Origin: Mucilaginibacter sp. KACC 22773
GTDB lineage: Bacteria; Bacteroidota; Bacteroidia; Sphingobacteriales; Sphingobacteriaceae
Assembly: GCF_028736215.1 (NCBI RefSeq)
Contig: NZ_CP117883.1
Coordinates: 6,014,001 to 6,078,000 of the forward strand
Direction of reading: 5' to 3'
Length of the DNA: 64,000 bases
Below the pieces are notes generated by a model. The model was not told the DNA's origin. It worked only from the letters and a program-made list of their open reading frames with translations, and did no database searches. Made by a program: the position numbers and the translations under genes. Positions 7,510 through 15,584 of the stretch are shown here, piece by piece (position 1 is the first letter of the stretch; every line of letters begins with the position of its first letter).

Positions 7510-7902
7510 TTAGAAGGGCAGGTCGTCGTCGTCTTTTCCTGCGCCTGTTGTTACTGCCTTTTCCTCTGCGGTGTTGCTGGGGTCGTTGGCTTTTGTGACT
7601 AATGAAAACAGCTTGATGGTGTCGCAGGTGCAGATCAGCCTTGCCCGTAACCCGTCCTTTTGGGTTTGGTAGGCCTGCGCCTCCATCCAGCCCGAAATTT
7701 CCACTACGGCACCTTTGGTGAGGTACTCGGCAATGCCGGAGTTGCGCCAGTAAGCGCAGTCAACGAATGCGGTTTTTTCCTTTTTTTCGCCCGCTTTATT
7801 TTTCCATTTTTGGTTAATGGCTACGGTAAAATTGATGACCTGTTTGTCCCCTTTGACCGCTGTTACTTCGGCGTTTGCGGTCAGTCTTCCTGTGAATAGC
7901 AT
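7510..7902 (-). CDS. ssb: Single-stranded DNA-binding protein
   Basis: A 130-aa OB-fold SSB. The start is placed at ATG 7902 (MLFTGRLTANAEVTAVKGDK), because the in-frame upstream extension to 8028 is not SSB-like. The core shows VINFTVAINQKWKN, then FVDCAYWRNSGIAEYL near 60, and EISGWMEAQAYQTQ. The tail ends DDDDLPF, the acidic tip through which SSBs recruit repair and replication proteins. It coats single-stranded DNA. On a mobile element it probably protects DNA during transfer or replication. It is probably the first gene of the minus-strand run, since a gene-free gap lies upstream. It is likely a second, element-encoded SSB besides the chromosomal one. Confidence 0.9.
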   Translation of the reverse strand: MLFTGRLTANAEVTAVKGDKQVINFTVAINQKWKNKAGEKKEKTAFVDCAYWRNSGIAEYLTKGAVVEISGWMEAQAYQTQKDGLRARLICTCDTIKLFSLVTKANDPSNTAEEKAVTTGAGKDDDDLPF

Positions 7903-8250
7903 ACGATTTACTTTTTTAGTGAATAAATTTTTGTTTGTTGTTTTCCTTTCGTCGCCCTTGCCTGATGGATTATTTTTAAAAGAAAAAGGGAAAAAAGAAA
8001 GCAAATCGTAAAGCCCGGCACCGGGCAAAAGGAAACGAAATAATTGGAGGGGACCCTCTGGGGAGGCAGCCGTTTATGTCGTAGTCTTTTGCAAACCCAA
8101 CGACAGATCCGGGCTTGATTTTAGCTGCGCTTTTTACCCGTTTCGTTTAAAATAATAATGGATTAAATAAAAAAATGCCATTGGAGCCGAAGGCGATATG
8201 ACCTTGATCATTAGGAAAACAGGTAATTAAACGCCATGTGAAAGGATCTC
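7903..8250. other. Intergenic region with small inverted repeats
   Basis: About 350 bp lies between SSB and the PP-loop gene's terminator, with no convincing gene. It holds two compact inverted repeats: GCCCGG-CA-CCGGGC at 8013-8026 and GAGGG-GA-CCCTC around 8047-8058. The first half is purine-rich on the plus strand. The region must include the SSB promoter. An origin-of-transfer-type role is possible on a conjugative element, but nothing specific supports it. Confidence 0.4.
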
Positions 8251-8278
8251 CAAAAAATAAGACAGGCACCCCGCCTGT
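8251..8278 (-). terminator. Intrinsic terminator of the PP-loop gene
   Basis: On the minus strand a 6-bp stem ACAGGC/GCCTGT (8262-8278) with a 5-nt GGGGT loop is followed by CTTATTTTTT. It lies 29 bp after the stop of the gene at 8307-9428, in the right place and orientation. It separates that gene from the mobile-element genes to the left. Confidence 0.8.
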
Positions 8279-8306
8279 AAACCGGTAAGGATAACCAGGA
8301 AATCAA

Positions 8307-9428
8307 TTAATCACCGGCCAACCCGCAATTGATGCAATCATGCCTTAGTTCATCCAGCGCATCTTCTTCGGAGAACATTTCAAGGAAGTCGTGCCAGTTC
8401 AATATATCCTCCCCACCAGCAAATGCCTGTTGGTTATGGATAATGTCCCTTGGCGCCTGTTCCTGTAGTCGCGCGATCTCGTCTGCGGGTAATAAATTCT
8501 CAGCCCGGATATATTCCGTCATCATGGCAGGCTTGCTTTTCGTTCTCTTGCGCCACAGGCCTGCACAGCCTGCACCCACTTTTTTCAGCGTGGGCTCATT
8601 CCTTAACAGTTTTTCACGTTTCTTTCTGTCAGAATTACTAAGCCGGTACTCCCATGCAAGGTGTTTAGCCTGGTAATCCGCTAACAATTCATCGGCTGTC
8701 ATGCAGCCCTCCAGGCGGGGTTTTGCCCGGGCTTCCATAATCACGATATAACGGAGGTAGTCTTTCCGGTGCTGTTTCAGTTCCTCAGGCTGTGTGGCGG
8801 GGCAGAACTTGCAGGCAGATTTGGGCGGAACCGGTAAACCCGCCGCTATGATTGTCCGTTTACAAGCCTCCCTATCCATGTTCCATTCGATCAATGGATA
8901 CCAGTATTCATACTTGTCATCTTCCAATCCCCGTGCGTGCGCATATCTTTTTTTGTCTTTTGGACTGGCATCATAGCCGATCATCTTTTTAACCTTGCCG
9001 CCGCTGCGCCAATGATCCACCGCCATCGGCCAACTGTCCGTCCATTTGTTTTGCGGCACTATCTTCCATTTCAGGGAGCAGCTTTTGAAGCCAAAGGCCA
9101 GTGATGGCAGCGTGCCGTTAGTCAGGCAGTTTTCACCCAATGTCGCGTAAGGGGGCCAGTTCTTAAAGTTTACCGGCTGGTACCTGACCACCGTTACCTG
9201 CGGAAACCCGGCTGATAATAGCCAGGCATTGATAATTGGCAGGTAATTATAAGTTTCCTGCTTTTCATCGCCGGTGTCGGCAAACAGGATCGCGTCCGGC
9301 CTGTTGCCTCTTTTGTACATTTCTATCAATGCCGCTGTGCTGTCAACACCCAAACCATAGGCTACAATAAGGGGTTGCCTGACCAATTCCTCGATGGTCT
9401 TAAATAAGTTTGTCTGTAATGCTTTCAT
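8307..9428 (-). CDS. PP-loop / PAPS-reductase-family protein
   Basis: A 373-aa adenine-nucleotide alpha-hydrolase (PP-loop) protein. The ATP pyrophosphate-binding loop is YGLGVDSTA (residues 24-32), a variant of SGGxDS. ILFADTGDEKQETY follows, as in PAPS reductases, where an aspartate after the second strand contacts nucleotide. Further on are CSLKWKIVP near residue 117, SACKFCPA near 210 (C-x-x-C), GAGCAGLW near 290 and HDCINCG at the C-terminus. These Cys groups could bind a metal or Fe-S cluster. Relatives occur in phages and plasmids. Possible roles are sulfur transfer to nucleic acid (DndC-like) or PAPS-type reduction, and I cannot choose between them. It has its own terminator and no operon partner. 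Confidence 0.75.
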   Translation of the reverse strand: MKALQTNLFKTIEELVRQPLIVAYGLGVDSTAALIEMYKRGNRPDAILFADTGDEKQETYNYLPIINAWLLSAGFPQVTVVRYQPVNFKNWPPYATLGENCLTNGTLPSLAFGFKSCSLKWKIVPQNKWTDSWPMAVDHWRSGGKVKKMIGYDASPKDKKRYAHARGLEDDKYEYWYPLIEWNMDREACKRTIIAAGLPVPPKSACKFCPATQPEELKQHRKDYLRYIVIMEARAKPRLEGCMTADELLADYQAKHLAWEYRLSNSDRKKREKLLRNEPTLKKVGAGCAGLWRKRTKSKPAMMTEYIRAENLLPADEIARLQEQAPRDIIHNQQAFAGGEDILNWHDFLEMFSEEDALDELRHDCINCGLAGD

Positions 9429-9572
9429 GCTCCCATATTTTTAATAGTGAAAATTTCAAATGAGGAGGCTATAGCCGGTTATGCTTGAGCAAGGCCAAAA
9501 AGCAACGCAATAAATGAAGGGCAGGTGAGCGCAGGGCTGTGTTTATGGCGGAATTTTTTGGCCGCTCCGAAG

Positions 9573-9600
9573 TGCATGACCGAACTTTGCGGCACATGCA
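9573..9600. other. Hairpin followed by T-rich stretch
   Basis: TGCATG at 9573-9578 pairs with CATGCA at 9595-9600, and the inner CCG/CGG also pairs, leaving a loop around AACTTTG. A T-rich stretch (GAATTTTTATTATTTTTT) follows on the plus strand. It lies between the divergently placed PP-loop gene and the small plus-strand gene at 9643. It may be a plus-strand terminator for DNA lost upstream, or a regulatory hairpin. Confidence 0.35.
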
Positions 9601-9642
9601 GAATTTTTATTATTTTTTGAAGGGGGATTTGCAGGCAGGAAA

Positions 9643-9882
9643 ATGCATCAGGGATTGGAAGCGTATCCTTCGATAGAAGATATAGCGGAAAGCCCGGTCC
9701 GAAGGGGATGCCATGATTTCATCGACCGGTGCGCTTTTCAATGGGCGGCCGAAATGGCCAGCTCGAATGGTGCAGTGTTTTGTGCTGGTGCGGATCTTGT
9801 ATATTTGCTTATGGAAAAATTATTTGCCTCGAAGGGTATTCGCGTTCAGTCTATAAAGGATTTTTATGAATCTGAAGTATAG
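9643..9882 (+). CDS. Small hypothetical protein (YPSIED type, 79 aa)
   Basis: A 79-aa frame with N-terminal MHQGLEAYPSIEDIAES, then CHDFIDRCAFQWAAEM and VYLLMEKLFASKGI, giving a plausible small helical protein. A decayed copy of its first 10 codons (YPSIED) occurs at 18207, which suggests a small gene family in this genome. An ATG starts directly at the stop (9883) and gives a further 20-codon frame. No family is recognised and no promoter can be named. Confidence 0.45.
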   Translation: MHQGLEAYPSIEDIAESPVRRGCHDFIDRCAFQWAAEMASSNGAVFCAGADLVYLLMEKLFASKGIRVQSIKDFYESEV

Positions 9883-9999
9883 ATGGCCTATACAGGCAAG
9901 CTCTTTGAATTGAATGTGCTGATCGAGTTTTTGGCATTACGGTGAACGATGACTCATCTGTCCCGGAAGAAGTGGGCGTGTTCGCGAGCAGCTATAAGG

Positions 10000-10251
10000 A
10001 TGGAGCAGTTTATTCTTTTTGTAAGTGCAGAAACTTTAGGGCCGTTACCTGTTTTTCGGATCATCGCCGATGCTATTGAGTTCATCGAAAACTGTGATCG
10101 ACAAACCGTTAAAGAGGATTTGAAAGCTATTGCTACTTCATATGAGGTACTTGATAAAGATTATGACAATAAGAAGTTTTATCAAAATGCGGTGATTAAA
10201 CACACCAGGGCCTTGGAATTGATCAAGAAAAGCAGGGAAAACATTAACTAA
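10000..10251 (+). CDS. Hypothetical protein (about 83 aa)
   Basis: The frame is open from ATG at 9949, but I prefer ATG at 10000 (MEQFILFVSAETLGPLPVF), because the extra N-terminus (THLSRKKWACSRAA) looks like a shadow of another frame. The product has an N-terminal hydrophobic segment and a helical, Lys/Asp-rich C-terminus (VLDKDYDNKKFYQNAVIK). No family is recognised. It is downstream of the YPSIED-type gene, and the region may contain decayed small genes. Confidence 0.4.
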   Translation: MEQFILFVSAETLGPLPVFRIIADAIEFIENCDRQTVKEDLKAIATSYEVLDKDYDNKKFYQNAVIKHTRALELIKKSRENIN

Positions 10252-10378
10252 ATCACACCGCCCAACGTCATAAAAAGCGCTGCATCAAACGATATGAAGT
10301 GACGGTAATTATGAAATTGAAGGGCAAAACGACCTGGCGGAAAAAAAAACCGCAAATAAAAATATAGACAACGATGCT

Positions 10379-10699
10379 ATGGGAAAGAACCTCGAACAAT
10401 GGCTCATCGCAAAAAAGAAATTCGGCTTGTCCGATGCGCAGGTGCAAATGGCGCGCGAATTAAATCTCAACCCGAAAAAATTCGGGTCCTTGAACAACCA
10501 CGATCAGGAACCCTGGAAAGCCCCTCTGCCGCAGTTTATTCAAAGCATCTATATTAAACGGTTTAAAAGAGAAGCGCCCCTTGAAGTGACCTCAATCGAA
10601 GATAAAATAAAAAACGAAAAGCTTAAAGCCGCAAAAAAGAAAAAGGATAAAGCCGGGCGTCGCGCTGCTGCGACATCCGATAAGCCCACCATAATTTAG
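10379..10699 (+). CDS. Conserved small basic protein (106 aa)
   Basis: A 106-aa protein starting MGKNLEQWLIAKKKFGLSD with QVQMARELNLNPKKFGSL, then a Pro-rich middle (EPWKAPLPQFIQ), and a Lys-rich C-terminal tail (KAAKKKKDKAGRRAAA). The N-terminal motif resembles a small conserved bacterial family of unknown function that I recall in many genomes. The basic tail would suit nucleic-acid or ribosome contact. It lies 89 bp before the RRM gene in the same direction, so the two may be co-expressed. Confidence 0.6.
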   Translation: MGKNLEQWLIAKKKFGLSDAQVQMARELNLNPKKFGSLNNHDQEPWKAPLPQFIQSIYIKRFKREAPLEVTSIEDKIKNEKLKAAKKKKDKAGRRAAATSDKPTII

Positions 10700-10788
10700 T
10701 TAAAGTTATGTTTCCAATAATCGATAAGTTATTGGTCGGAAAATCGCGGCATCAGGAATTATTTAAAATGTATCTGTAATTTAAATCG

Positions 10789-11124
10789 ATGGCTACATTA
10801 TTTATTGTCGGGTTCCCGAAGGATTTTCAAAAGATTGCGTTGATCGAATTATTTAGTATTCATGGTATTGTCAATACGGTTACGCTGGTAACCGATAAGG
10901 ATACGGTCGAACCGAAGGGTTATGGTTTTATCACGATGAACGATGATACAGGCGCTAAACGGGCCATCGAAGCGCTAAACGGCACAACTTTTGGGAACAG
11001 AACCATCAGCGTCCGTTTCGCCGAAGAAAATTCCGTGGCAAAATCAACGGCGCCAAAGCGTCCCTTTCCACCCCGTGACAACCGGACGCAGGCCATTAAG
11101 CCAAAGCGATCAAGGCGGTCATGA
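10789..11124 (+). CDS. RNA-binding protein with single RRM domain
   Basis: A 111-aa protein with one RNA recognition motif. RNP2 is LFIVGF (residues 4-9) and RNP1 is KGYGFITM (about 43-50), with the aromatic residues that stack on RNA bases. The fold pattern beta-alpha-beta-beta-alpha-beta is complete by residue 80. A basic, Pro/Arg-rich tail follows (PKRPFPPRDNR and KPKRSRRS). Small Gly-less RRM proteins of this kind occur in cyanobacteria and Bacteroidota and are often linked to cold or stress responses. The exact target RNA is unknown. Confidence 0.9.
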   Translation: MATLFIVGFPKDFQKIALIELFSIHGIVNTVTLVTDKDTVEPKGYGFITMNDDTGAKRAIEALNGTTFGNRTISVRFAEENSVAKSTAPKRPFPPRDNRTQAIKPKRSRRS

Positions 11125-11442
11125 TAAATTCGCGTTAAGATCGGCAGGTAGGGGCTAATAGTCGTTCATTGTTGTTTATAGCTGTTTTTCGCTTAGCTGA
11201 CGGGTCATGCCATTGGTATTTTCTACAATTGACTTCAATAGGTTTCATCCAGCTGTTGTATCATAAGGCGCTAATTGTCCCATTTACCCCCGGCATAACT
11301 ACGCCGAAACGCCGGCTTTTGTTGAGGTGTTATATAAGCGGGCGAATGCGAATATGCCTGATAGTAAAGCCACCAGGGATAGGTTTGCCGTGAAGACCTG
11401 ATCACCCGACTGGAGGTGAGTATCTTAATTCATGCTGAGGTT
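11125..11442. other. Gene-poor region with possible gene remnant
   Basis: About 320 bp between the RRM gene and the Lrp gene. A plus-strand frame ending near 11401 reads protein-like (AETPAFVEVLYKRANANMP) but has no start codon close by and stops upstream, so it looks like the tail of a lost gene. I see no RNA gene or clear terminator beyond a weak TCACC/GGTGA hairpin near 11403-11420. Confidence 0.3.
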
Positions 11443-11913
11443 TTACATCCTGACAGCAAAACCAGTTTCCCTTTTAGCTTCGGTCATGACGAAGAAACTT
11501 TCAAAGTGAGGCTTTCCGGGCAGCCTGGCGAGCTTCTTCAGCAATATCTGGCTGTATTCCTCCATATCGCTGATGGCCACCCGCATCAGGAAGTCGTAGG
11601 CGCCCGACATATGATAACACTCGGTTACCTCGGTCAGCTTTACCGCTTCTGCCATAAAGCTTGTCAGGCATTCTTCCGTGTGCTCTGCCAGTTTTGCCTG
11701 GACATAGCCAATGAGCCCGTAGCCCGCTTTTTTAGGATCTAACAAGGCCGTAAACTGCCTTATATAGCCGCCCTCCACCATGTGCTGAATTCTTAACTGC
11801 ACCGGGGTCTCGGAGAGGCCAATTTCGGCGCCGATCTTTTTGCAGGAGATCCGGCAGTCCTTTTGCAATGCATTCAGGATACCGATATCAAATTTGTCCA
11901 GTTTCTTTTTCAT
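11443..11913 (-). CDS. Lrp/AsnC family transcriptional regulator
   Basis: A 156-aa Lrp/AsnC regulator. The N-terminal HTH (residues 1-60: DIGILNALQKDCRISCKKIG, then GLSETPVQLRIQHM) is followed by the alpha/beta RAM ligand-binding domain (YGLIGYVQAKL, ECYHMSGAYDFLMRV near 100). Such proteins are octameric or dimeric DNA-binding proteins that sense amino acids. The gene is 4 bp downstream of fbp and close to the divergent serC operon, so it may control gluconeogenic and serine/threonine genes. That target set is inference from position. Confidence 0.92.
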   Translation of the reverse strand: MKKKLDKFDIGILNALQKDCRISCKKIGAEIGLSETPVQLRIQHMVEGGYIRQFTALLDPKKAGYGLIGYVQAKLAEHTEECLTSFMAEAVKLTEVTECYHMSGAYDFLMRVAISDMEEYSQILLKKLARLPGKPHFESFFVMTEAKRETGFAVRM

Positions 11914-11917
11914 AAGG

Positions 11918-12949
11918 CTAAATTACCGATTGGGCAAATACGTTTTCACCGGCGGCCGCCATGAACTTTTCGGCTTCCGAAACCATCAGCGCAGATCCGA
12001 TAAAGACCGGCGTACGCTGGTGCAGCTCGTTCACTTCCAGGTCAAGGATGCGGTTAGCACCATCCGTCGCCCTTCCCCCCGCCTGTTCAATTACAAAGGC
12101 CAGCGGGTTGCATTCATAAAGCAACCTTAGCTTGCCATTGGGCGCCGCTGCGGTATTGGGATAAATAAATATACCGCCTTTGATCAGGTTACGGTGCAGG
12201 TCGGCCACCATGGAGCCGATATAACGTGATGTGTAAGGCCGTTTGGTCGCTGCATCTTCGACCTGGCAGTATTTAATATATTGTTTTACCCCTAGCGGAA
12301 AATGGATATAGTTACCCTCATTGATGGAATAGATCACACCGCTTTCCGGCATTTTCATTCCCGGGTGCGACAAACAAAACTCACCAATGGATGGGTCCAG
12401 CGTAAAGCCGTTTACCCCGCAGCCGGTCGTGTAGACCAGCATAGTCGATGAACCGTAAATGATATAGCCTGCGGCTACCTGATCGGTCCCCCTCTGCAAA
12501 ACATCGCTTAGCCGGGCTGGGCCCTCGGCCGATTTTCGCCGGAAGATAGAAAAGATGGTGCCGACGGGGACATTCACATCGATATTGGAAGAGCCGTCAA
12601 GCGGGTCTATGGCTACAATGTACTTGGCATTCCCGGAAACGGCTGATTCTATCCGGATGATTTCGTCATTTTCTTCAGATGCCACGATACAGCACTCGCC
12701 GCCGCTGCGGAGCGCCGCGATGAATTGCTCGTTAGCATAGACGTCCAGCTTTTGCTGGTGTTCACCCTGGATATTCGTCGTGCCGGAACTCCCCAGGATA
12801 TCCATCAGGCCGGCCTTATTGACCTCACGGTTGACGATCTTGGCGGCTATTCCGATGTCGCGCAGGAGCCGTGAAAGCTCCCCTTTAGCGTATGGGAATT
12901 CGGCTTGCTTTTCAATAATGAACTGGCCCAGGGTCATGAAGTTATTCAT
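11918..12949 (-). CDS. fbp: Class 1 fructose-1,6-bisphosphatase
   Basis: A 343-aa class 1 FBPase, which hydrolyses fructose 1,6-bisphosphate to fructose 6-phosphate in gluconeogenesis. The metal-binding core DPLDGSSNIDVN lies near residues 118-129, with upstream SEEND (Glu ligand) near 95 and the sugar-phosphate site YTSRYIGSMVADLHR near 240. GGIFIYP and LLYECNPLAF are also family blocks. Length matches the family. It is transcribed together with the lrp gene 4 bp downstream and diverges from serC. Start chosen at ATG 12949; M5 is an alternative. Confidence 0.96.
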   Translation of the reverse strand: MNNFMTLGQFIIEKQAEFPYAKGELSRLLRDIGIAAKIVNREVNKAGLMDILGSSGTTNIQGEHQQKLDVYANEQFIAALRSGGECCIVASEENDEIIRIESAVSGNAKYIVAIDPLDGSSNIDVNVPVGTIFSIFRRKSAEGPARLSDVLQRGTDQVAAGYIIYGSSTMLVYTTGCGVNGFTLDPSIGEFCLSHPGMKMPESGVIYSINEGNYIHFPLGVKQYIKYCQVEDAATKRPYTSRYIGSMVADLHRNLIKGGIFIYPNTAAAPNGKLRLLYECNPLAFVIEQAGGRATDGANRILDLEVNELHQRTPVFIGSALMVSEAEKFMAAAGENVFAQSVI

Positions 12950-13252
12950 AGGCTTAGTGTAAAAAATACAGTTTTAATCGGTCGTTGATTGGTAAACCGA
13001 AGATAGATACAAAAGCTTGAATATAGCAAGAAATACCTAAAATCACCGCCCAAAAAAGGCGAAATGGGTATGTTGCATAGTGTAATGAAAGTGGCAAAAC
13101 ACCTATAAACCAACTTATGGCGGGTCGAAACAATGTAAATCACCTACAACTAACATATTATTTAGGCGAAACACACAAAGATTATTTTCTATATAGGTAT
13201 TTCACCTGAAACTATGAAGATTTGTATTGTTAATCGCCAATTATTTATAACC
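12950..13252. promoter_or_regulatory. Divergent control region between fbp and serC
   Basis: About 300 bp separates two divergent operons. An imperfect direct repeat, CACCTATAAACCAACTTAT at 13100-13118 and CACCTACAACTAACATAT at 13141-13158, is offset by 41 bp, about four helical turns. AGGT-N5-ACCT occurs near 13195-13207. These could be sites for the adjacent Lrp regulator. I find no convincing TAnnTTTG box on either strand. Confidence 0.35.
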
Positions 13253-14362
13253 ATGACGCAATCGCAAAAACATAATTTTGGAGCAGGACCGTGTATCCTG
13301 CCGCAACCGGTTTTAGAACGTGCAGCCGAGGCTGTCAGAGCGTGGGACAGGGCAGGTTTGTCCATCCTGGAAATCTCCCACCGTTCAGCTGAATTCGAAA
13401 GCGTTGTTCATGAAACCGAAAGGCTTGTCCGAGAGCTTTTAAGTGTGCCGGATGGTTACAGCATATTGTTTTTGCAGGGCGGGGCAAGCATGCAGTTTTG
13501 CATGGTGCCTATGAATTTCCTGCAAGGCAGTAAGCAAACCGCCGCCTATTTGGACGGGGGTTATTTCGGCGCGAAAGCCATCAAGGAAGCACAGTTTTTC
13601 GGCAAGGTGAATGTACTGGCGAGCTCTAAGGATTCGGGCTATACGTTTATTCCGGAGGCCTATGTGATCCCGGAAGATGCCGCTTATTTCCATTACACGA
13701 GCAACAATACTATCGAAGGTACACAGTTGTGGGCAGACGTAACTTCGTCTGTACCGGTCGTTTGTGATATGTCCTCAGATATCTTCAGCCGGGAGATCAA
13801 TGTGAGCCAGTTTAGCCTGATCTATGCCGGGGCGCAGAAAAATACGGGGCCTGCTGGCTTGACCATCGTCATCGCCAAAAACGAATTCCTGGACAGCGTA
13901 AAACATGCCATTCCTTCCATGCTGGATTACCGGGTATTCCGGGATAACGGCTCGATGTATAATACACCGCCGGTGTTCGCAATCTATGCCGCCATGCTTA
14001 ACCTGCAATGGTTAAAAGGGAAAGGCGGCGTAAAGTCCATCGCTAAGGAGAACGTCAGAAAAGCACAATTACTGTATGACGAAATAGACCGCAACCCGTT
14101 ATTTAAAGGTTCCGCGGCCCGTGGACAAAGATCACTGATGAATGTTACTTTCCGGATGAATGATCAGGCTGAAGAAGCAGACTTTCTAGCCTATGCTGCT
14201 AAATGCGGAATGGTTGGTATCAAAGGTTACCGTACCGTTGGTGGATTTCGTGCGTCATTATATAATGCGCTTCCTTATGAGAGTGTCCAAGCACTGGTGC
14301 AGTGTATGACGGCCTATGCCGAAAAAGTTGTCCCGCAGCATAACTTCCAACCCACCTATTAG
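13253..14362 (+). CDS. serC: Phosphoserine aminotransferase
   Basis: A 369-aa class V aminotransferase. It converts 3-phosphohydroxypyruvate and glutamate to phosphoserine in serine biosynthesis, and 4-phosphohydroxythreonine in PLP synthesis. The N-terminus NFGAGPCILP, the phosphate-cup GGASMQF near 77-83, the CDMSSD block (171-176) and YAGAQKN with the PLP-binding Lys196 are all in place. I use ATG 13253 because MTQSQKHNFGAGP is the usual SerC start; the frame extends to 13214. The DUF1015 gene follows after 3 bp. No serA is present next to it, unlike the usual serC-serA arrangement. Confidence 0.95.
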   Translation: MTQSQKHNFGAGPCILPQPVLERAAEAVRAWDRAGLSILEISHRSAEFESVVHETERLVRELLSVPDGYSILFLQGGASMQFCMVPMNFLQGSKQTAAYLDGGYFGAKAIKEAQFFGKVNVLASSKDSGYTFIPEAYVIPEDAAYFHYTSNNTIEGTQLWADVTSSVPVVCDMSSDIFSREINVSQFSLIYAGAQKNTGPAGLTIVIAKNEFLDSVKHAIPSMLDYRVFRDNGSMYNTPPVFAIYAAMLNLQWLKGKGGVKSIAKENVRKAQLLYDEIDRNPLFKGSAARGQRSLMNVTFRMNDQAEEADFLAYAAKCGMVGIKGYRTVGGFRASLYNALPYESVQALVQCMTAYAEKVVPQHNFQPTY

Positions 14363-14365
14363 GAT

Positions 14366-15577
14366 ATGGCAAAGATTTATCCATTTACGGCCATCCATCC
14401 GAATCCCATTTATGCTGACCAACTTGTGTTCACCAAGTCACAGTCGGAATCTGTCGCCGGAAATACCATGGTCCCGGAGGCCTTGCCGCCGCTGAAGACC
14501 CTGCTGGAAACCGGGGCAAGGCAACGGCCGGAAACGGCGGAAGGTCAGGCGCTGGCTTACCAGGACATTAATGAAACGTTTACCAGCCTGTTGGAAACCG
14601 GGCGCTTGTGGCCGGACAGCAGGCCCTGTATGTATGTTTACGAGGTAGGACACGGCCTAAATAAGCAGACGGGGATCTGGGCGGTGACCTCCCTGGAGGA
14701 CCCCATTAAAACCCATGAGCTTACCTTTGATGAAAGTGTGCGCAGGATAAGAAATTACCGTGCACAAACCGGTTTAGAAGGTAGTCCTATTTTATTGACC
14801 TACCCACCCGACAGGCGGGTTAATGCCATCATCACAGAAGCAAAATGCGGCTTGCCGGACGTTCATTATGAAAACCCGTCGGGTACGCATCATTTATGGC
14901 GGGTTGATTCCCCGGAGATCCTGCGGCAATTGACAGATACATTTGCGGAGATAAATGATGTTTACCTGGCGGATGGCCATCACCGCAAGCGGTCAGCGAA
15001 ACTTTTATTAAAGGAACAACGTGCAGCAGGAAGCCCGTTATATGAAACTATTTCGGCACTATATATGTCCACGTCGGAATTAAGGATCAGGCAATACTAC
15101 CGCGCGGTCATACCGGAGCAACCTGTTGATAAGGGTTGGCTTTTTAAGCAATTGCAACCTGATTTTTGTATCAAACATACCTGTGATAATGAACCTGTGG
15201 AACCATGGGCGGAAAAGCAAATGGGGCTGTATATCGGCGGCGAATGGTATCACCTTACGGCCAGGCCGGATACGGCTGTTTCCCGGAATATGAATGGGCT
15301 GCTGGATGTGTCGATTTTGCAGGACCATATCCTGGCCCGGTTGTTCCAGATCCTTGACCCAGGTACTGATCCACGATTGAAACATGCGGGAGGTGAAAAA
15401 GCGATCGCGGAAATGGAAGCTATCTTCCGCGCGCATCCCCGGGCCATAGGCTTTACGCTTTTCCCGATGACGGTGGAGCAACTAACCAAAGCGGCCGATG
15501 AAGGCTTCAACCTTCCGCCAAAATCTACCTGGATCGATCCGAAGATCCCGTATGGACTTTTACTTTTTAAACATTAA
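14366..15577 (+). CDS. DUF1015 family protein (serine-biosynthesis associated)
   Basis: A 403-aa DUF1015 protein. It has the hallmark ADGHHRKRSA near residues 205-214, the N-terminal MAKIYPFTAIHPNP, and YVYEVGHG near 90, where the family has a Y-x-Y-x-Q/G pattern. DUF1015 genes commonly sit beside serC and serA in Bacteroidota, Clostridia and archaea, and here the start is 3 bp after serC. A role in serine or phosphoserine metabolism is widely suspected, but the reaction is not known to me. The next gene (tdh) starts 7 bp after its stop, so the operon continues. Confidence 0.88.
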   Translation: MAKIYPFTAIHPNPIYADQLVFTKSQSESVAGNTMVPEALPPLKTLLETGARQRPETAEGQALAYQDINETFTSLLETGRLWPDSRPCMYVYEVGHGLNKQTGIWAVTSLEDPIKTHELTFDESVRRIRNYRAQTGLEGSPILLTYPPDRRVNAIITEAKCGLPDVHYENPSGTHHLWRVDSPEILRQLTDTFAEINDVYLADGHHRKRSAKLLLKEQRAAGSPLYETISALYMSTSELRIRQYYRAVIPEQPVDKGWLFKQLQPDFCIKHTCDNEPVEPWAEKQMGLYIGGEWYHLTARPDTAVSRNMNGLLDVSILQDHILARLFQILDPGTDPRLKHAGGEKAIAEMEAIFRAHPRAIGFTLFPMTVEQLTKAADEGFNLPPKSTWIDPKIPYGLLLFKH

Positions 15578-15584
15578 AGAAGTG

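Noticed and set aside
8013..8058. Possible origin of transfer
   Set aside because: Only two short inverted repeats are visible; there is no relaxase gene, nick-site motif or known oriT match to support it.
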